Shown piece after piece: positions 5,585 through 8,061 of a stretch of DNA of 8,061 nucleotides. This DNA is from Bdellovibrionaceae bacterium UBA2351 (lineage in GTDB: Bacteria > Bdellovibrionota > Bdellovibrionia > Bdellovibrionales > Bdellovibrionaceae): assembly GCA_002344565.1 (NCBI GenBank), contig DDTZ01000185.1, forward strand, positions 2,366 to 10,426, read 5' to 3'. Within the stretch, counting starts at the first letter, position 1, and every line of letters begins with the position of its first letter. The notes beneath the pieces were generated by a model. It was not told the DNA's origin. It ran no database searches and was given only the letters and a program-made list of their open reading frames with translations. The position numbers were made by a program, and so were the translations under genes.

Positions 5585-6322
5585 CTATTCTGCGTCTTTA
5601 ACGCATCTAAATCCTAAATTCAGGCCTGTTGAATTTGCTTTCAAACTACTGCGATAGGCAAATCGCATAAATGTTGCGTATTGAGAGGGGTCTTTCGCTT
5701 TCAATGCGCCACTGCCGCAAAACAAAGCGCCATTAGCTTCGTTAGATGAGCGCGAATCTCCCGATACTATGGCCGAAGAAAAATCTTCTACCCACTCCCA
5801 AATCAAACCATGCATTCCGACTAATCCATAACTATTGGTTTGGCCGCGACTCACCGATTGAAGTTTCTGGTCAGTGCTTCCGTACCATTTTAAAATAAGC
5901 TCTAACGCTTTTGGATTTTGCGCATCCGAAACATATTCCCATTCGGCAATTGTCAGAAGGCGCTTTTTATAAAACTCACAATATTTTCTGGCTGCAAACC
6001 AAGATACGTTACTGACCGGAACCTTGAGCTGGTGACTATGAACCACAAAATCAGATAACCAGTGCTTTAAATAACCGCTACCCGCAAATATATCTTTCCG
6101 ATTCGTACGACTCCACTCGGGATTCAAGCGAACAAATTTTAAAAACTCTTGGTTTGTTACCGGGTATTTATCGACCCAAAATTTTCCGACCTTTACATCT
6201 GGTTCATTTTTATCTCGAAAGAATGGAGAATAGGTCCCTTCTTTTATATAGACTTCTGAAGATGTTTTAGCATTCACTTCGAAGACAAATTGTAAAAGAA
6301 GTAGACCTATTAGAAGTTTCAT
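5585..6322 (-). CDS. nirV: NirV-like SUMF1-fold protein (formylglycine-generating-enzyme domain)
   Basis: This 245-residue exported protein has a signal peptide (MKLLIGLLLLQFVFEVNA) and one SUMF1/FGE-sulfatase domain. Family landmarks are FWVDKYPVTNQEFLKF (48-63), PVSNVSWFAARKYCEFYKKRLLTIAEWEY (102-130), GLVGMHGLIWEWVEDF (166-181) and the closing LNLGFRC (234-240). True formylglycine-generating enzymes use two cysteines just before the C-terminal RS motif; aligning on RS and LGFRC, those positions are Ala216 and Phe221 here. So sulfatase-activating chemistry is not expected. NirV is encoded next to nirK in Rhodobacter sphaeroides and other bacteria, and its role is unknown; a part in maturing or stabilising NirK is inference from position. 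Its ATG overlaps the nirK stop by one base (TAATG), with AGGA upstream, suggesting translational coupling. Confidence 0.85.
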   Translation of the reverse strand: MKLLIGLLLLQFVFEVNAKTSSEVYIKEGTYSPFFRDKNEPDVKVGKFWVDKYPVTNQEFLKFVRLNPEWSRTNRKDIFAGSGYLKHWLSDFVVHSHQLKVPVSNVSWFAARKYCEFYKKRLLTIAEWEYVSDAQNPKALELILKWYGSTDQKLQSVSRGQTNSYGLVGMHGLIWEWVEDFSSAIVSGDSRSSNEANGALFCGSGALKAKDPSQYATFMRFAYRSSLKANSTGLNLGFRCVKDAE

Positions 6323-7752
6323 TATTTTTCTTTCCTAACTTCATCCACTGTCACTGCGTTGCCTTTGTTTCCCCATGAACCGCGAACGAAAGTTAATACG
6401 CTTGCAATTTCGTCTTCAGTTAAACTCAGCGCTGGCATCACGTTATTATACTTCTTACCGTTAACTACGACTTCTCCTTGTAGACCATTTTTCAATACTC
6501 GAATGGATCTACCTTTGTCCGCCATTAAGTAATCAGATTTTGCCAAAGGAGGAAATACGTCTGGAATTCCTTGTCCCGCAGGCTGATGGCAAGCTGCACA
6601 GTTTTGATTGTATACGATTTTTCCGGCTTCCATACGTTCTTCCAAGGTTTTAACAGGTGCCGCAACGGCCATTTTATCATCTGGCATCTTTTGAATTGCG
6701 CCACCTTCAGGAAGGTAGACAGAATCCACAGTCTTACCAGTATAAATCGAAGGATTATGTTCGCCCGGAATTTTCAACATTCCCAAAGAACCTTTGTTGA
6801 ACGTTCTAAAGATAGAGTGATCGACTAAAATCAGTGTCCCAGGGCTATCCGCTACAAAATCAACCATAGTAGAGCCGCCCGCAGGCACCAGAGTCGTTTG
6901 TACATTCTTTTGATTTATCAGCGTTCCGCCTTCGCCATAAACATTATCGAAAATTTCACCGATCACGTGGAATGAAGACACCAGGTTTGGCCCGCCATTA
7001 CCAAAGAAGATTCTGATTTTTTGTCCCGGCGTTGCCTGAAGAGCCTGTTCATTTGTCATTGCGCCTACGGAACCATTAAAGACTACGTAATCTGGTTGTT
7101 CACGAATTGCCTTTTCCATATCAAATGGTTGAAGGCCTCGCTCTCCGAACTTTCCTTTTGTATAGAACTCACTTTGAACGACATAGAATTCTTTATCTAC
7201 TTTAGGAAGGCCTTCTTCAGGCTCTACCAAAATTAGACCGTACATCCCATTGGCGATATGCATTCCCACAGGGGCCGTCGCACAATGGTAAATATAAAGT
7301 CCCGCGTTCATCGCGCGAAATGAAAACGTAGAGCTATGCCCAGGAGCCGTAAAAGACCCCTCAGCACCGCCGCCTTGGCCAGTCACTGCGTGCAAGTCGA
7401 TATTATGTGGCATCTTGCTTGTTGGATGGTTGCTAAGAGTGAAATCCACATAGTCGCCGCGACGAATTCGAATAAACGGTCCCGGCACTTTTCCACCAAA
7501 TGTCCAAAACGTATAGTCTACGCCATCGGCTAGTTTTTGAGTGACTTCTTTTGTTTCTAAATCAATTTTAATTCGTGCCGGTTCTTTCCGAGTAATCGGT
7601 GGCGGCACATCTGGCGCATGAGTTAATTTCGCTGTTTCCACAGGAAGTTTGTTAATATCAATCTCTGCTAGTTTCTTGGATTCATTTTTAGTTTCCAAGC
7701 ATCCTAATAAAGATACCACGGCTACAAACGCACAAATTTTTTTTAGTCTCAT
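6322..7752 (-). CDS. nirK: Copper nitrite reductase NirK with C-terminal cytochrome c domain (lipoprotein)
   Basis: It reduces nitrite to nitric oxide at the cell envelope. I chose the ATG at 7752 (476 residues): it directly begins a lipoprotein signal MRLKKICAFVAVVSLLGC (lipobox LLGC, Cys18) and has GAGAG upstream. The frame stays open to an ATG at 7794, which would only add 14 non-signal residues. Two cupredoxin domains span about 50-345. Type 1 copper ligands are His116, Cys157, His165 and Met170; type 2 ligands are His121, His156 and His312; Asp119 and His262 are the catalytic pair. All are in place. From about residue 365 a class I cytochrome c follows, with heme motif CAACH (385-389) and axial Met439 in NVMPAL, a likely built-in electron donor. 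It is the first gene of the operon nirK-nirV-sco-nnrS. The regulatory palindrome at 7823-7872 lies upstream. Confidence 0.96.
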   Translation of the reverse strand: MRLKKICAFVAVVSLLGCLETKNESKKLAEIDINKLPVETAKLTHAPDVPPPITRKEPARIKIDLETKEVTQKLADGVDYTFWTFGGKVPGPFIRIRRGDYVDFTLSNHPTSKMPHNIDLHAVTGQGGGAEGSFTAPGHSSTFSFRAMNAGLYIYHCATAPVGMHIANGMYGLILVEPEEGLPKVDKEFYVVQSEFYTKGKFGERGLQPFDMEKAIREQPDYVVFNGSVGAMTNEQALQATPGQKIRIFFGNGGPNLVSSFHVIGEIFDNVYGEGGTLINQKNVQTTLVPAGGSTMVDFVADSPGTLILVDHSIFRTFNKGSLGMLKIPGEHNPSIYTGKTVDSVYLPEGGAIQKMPDDKMAVAAPVKTLEERMEAGKIVYNQNCAACHQPAGQGIPDVFPPLAKSDYLMADKGRSIRVLKNGLQGEVVVNGKKYNNVMPALSLTEDEIASVLTFVRGSWGNKGNAVTVDEVRKEK

Positions 7753-7802
7753 TTTGATTCTCTCGCTTTTTAGAATTTGGTTTCCAATTTCCAAAAGTGC
7801 AA

Positions 7803-7818
7803 CGACAGTGCCGACAGT
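7803..7818. repeat. Direct repeat CGACAGT between operator and nirK
   Basis: CGACAGT occurs at 7803-7809 and again at 7812-7818, nine bases apart. Related YGACA or TGTCR words recur across this upstream region (7888-7900, 7940-7945, 7982-7988). They may be half-sites for a second regulator, or chance in a short, biased region. Confidence 0.35.
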
Positions 7819-7822
7819 CTAA

Positions 7823-7872
7823 AATGTATTGAGACCAATATATTGGCCCCAATGTATTGGTCTCAATACATT
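7823..7872. promoter_or_regulatory. Operator array: 50-bp palindrome of four dyads at 14-bp spacing
   Basis: The arms at 7823-7840 and 7855-7872 are perfect 18-bp inverted repeats (AATGTATTGAGACCAATA and its complement). The centre holds ATTGG-CC-CCAAT, so the whole is one 50-bp near-perfect palindrome. It can also be read as four copies of AAT-N2-ATT, with centres at 7826.5, 7840.5, 7854.5 and 7868.5, exactly 14 bp apart. The inner two extend to CCAAT-N2-ATTGG. It lies between nirK and the divergent gene at 7992, the right place to control both. It is not an FNR/DNR box (TTGAT-N4-ATCAA). A MarR-type or other dimeric regulator binding cooperatively is plausible. A terminator is unlikely because no T tract follows. 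Confidence 0.8.
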
Positions 7873-7887
7873 GGTAATGCTTTCCCA

Positions 7888-7900
7888 TGACAAGTTGTCA
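7888..7900. promoter_or_regulatory. 13-bp palindrome TGACAAGTTGTCA
   Basis: TGACAA-G-TTGTCA is perfectly symmetric and lies 15 bases beyond the operator array, on the side of the divergent gene. TTGTCAC recurs at 7982-7988, just before that gene's start. It looks like a separate dimeric protein site; I cannot assign a family. Confidence 0.45.
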
Positions 7901-7991
7901 CTAATTACTGCCAGATTGGCTCAACGAAATAGGCCAAAACGACAATTTTTATCTATATATATAGGCCCAATTCATGCATTATTGTCACATT

Positions 7992-8046
7992 ATGAAAAAA
8001 GGCCCTAAATCAAAAGAAGTTCAAAGCATTATGGATTCGCTACGTA
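7992..8046 (+). CDS. Start of divergent gene, possibly a MarR-family regulator (cut by artefactual end)
   Basis: Only 18 native codons are present: MKKGPKSKEVQSIMDSLR, then the reading runs into adapter sequence. The IMDSLR segment after a short polar lead resembles the first helix of many MarR-family regulators, but 18 residues cannot prove this. TATATA repeats at 7954-7961 could supply the -10. No clear Shine-Dalgarno is visible. An in-frame ATG at 7974 would add six residues (MHYCHI), so the start is uncertain. The location, divergent from nirK and facing an operator array, also suits a regulator. Everything read past 8046 should be ignored. Confidence 0.4.
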
Positions 8047-8061
8047 AGATCGGAAGAGCAC
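8047..8061 (+). other. Illumina adapter sequence at the contig end
   Basis: The final 15 bases are AGATCGGAAGAGCAC, identical to the beginning of the common Illumina TruSeq read-through adapter. They are not genomic and should be trimmed. Confidence 0.96.

Noticed and set aside
6571..7533. Several plus-strand open frames opposite nirK
   Set aside because: They are antisense shadows of a well-supported gene, with no ribosome binding sites or recognisable domains.
7753..7794. Longer NirK start adding 14 residues
   Set aside because: The added residues come before the lipoprotein signal and would bury it; the ATG at 7752 has its own ribosome binding site and begins the signal directly.
7823..7872. 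FNR/DNR-type box in the nirK promoter
   Set aside because: The TTG and CAA halves are only four bases apart instead of eight, and TTGAT/ATCAA is not present.
7688..7888. 66-codon minus-strand frame crossing the operator palindrome
   Set aside because: It overlaps the nirK start in another frame, runs through the palindrome and shows no protein-like features.
1..8061. CRISPR array, transposase or phage genes
   Set aside because: I found no regularly spaced direct repeats of CRISPR type and no integrase, transposase or phage structural gene.

Overview
The window is AT-rich bacterial DNA whose genes and RNAs suggest a member of the Bdellovibrionota (Bdellovibrio-like). This placement is an inference from the gene mix: an RCC1-repeat lipoprotein, a lipoprotein-type NirK with a cytochrome c tail, and NirV, SCO and NnrS. 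No rRNA or taxon-specific marker is present to prove it. The last 15 bases (8047-8061) are the start of the standard Illumina adapter, so the right end is a library or assembly artefact and the native sequence stops at about 8046.

Layout. 1-820 (minus): N-terminal 273 codons of a secreted RCC1-repeat lipoprotein, cut by the window edge. 939-1358 (plus): a thioredoxin-coupled type arsenate reductase or low-molecular-weight phosphatase. 1378-2283 (minus): an exported, cysteine-rich protein of unknown function. 2434-2560: a structured, tRNA-reminiscent palindromic repeat. 2588-2604: a terminator. 2619-2971 (minus): a complete tmRNA gene (ssrA) with encoded CCA and the tag ANDNVAMAA. 3035-3517 (minus): a one-domain cupin. 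3554-3641 (minus): a strong candidate for an unannotated small RNA with two C-loop hairpins. 3810-7752 (minus): a tightly packed four-gene operon, nirK, nirV, sco, nnrS. 7753-7991: a regulatory region. 7992-8046 (plus): the first codons of a divergent gene, possibly a MarR-type regulator.

How the parts fit. NirK reduces nitrite to nitric oxide with two copper centres and probably takes electrons through its own C-terminal heme c domain. The SCO protein is a copper chaperone that could help load copper. NirV is the SUMF1-fold partner known from other nirK operons. NnrS is a membrane protein linked to tolerance of the NO produced. No NO reductase is in view. The operon and the divergent gene share a region with four AAT-N2-ATT dyads spaced exactly 14 bp apart, forming one 50-bp near-perfect palindrome. 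This is the obvious candidate operator.

The least expected items are (a) the 14-bp-phased operator array, (b) the C-rich small RNA downstream of nnrS, which resembles the actinobacterial 6C RNA design, and (c) the tRNA-like repeat beside ssrA.
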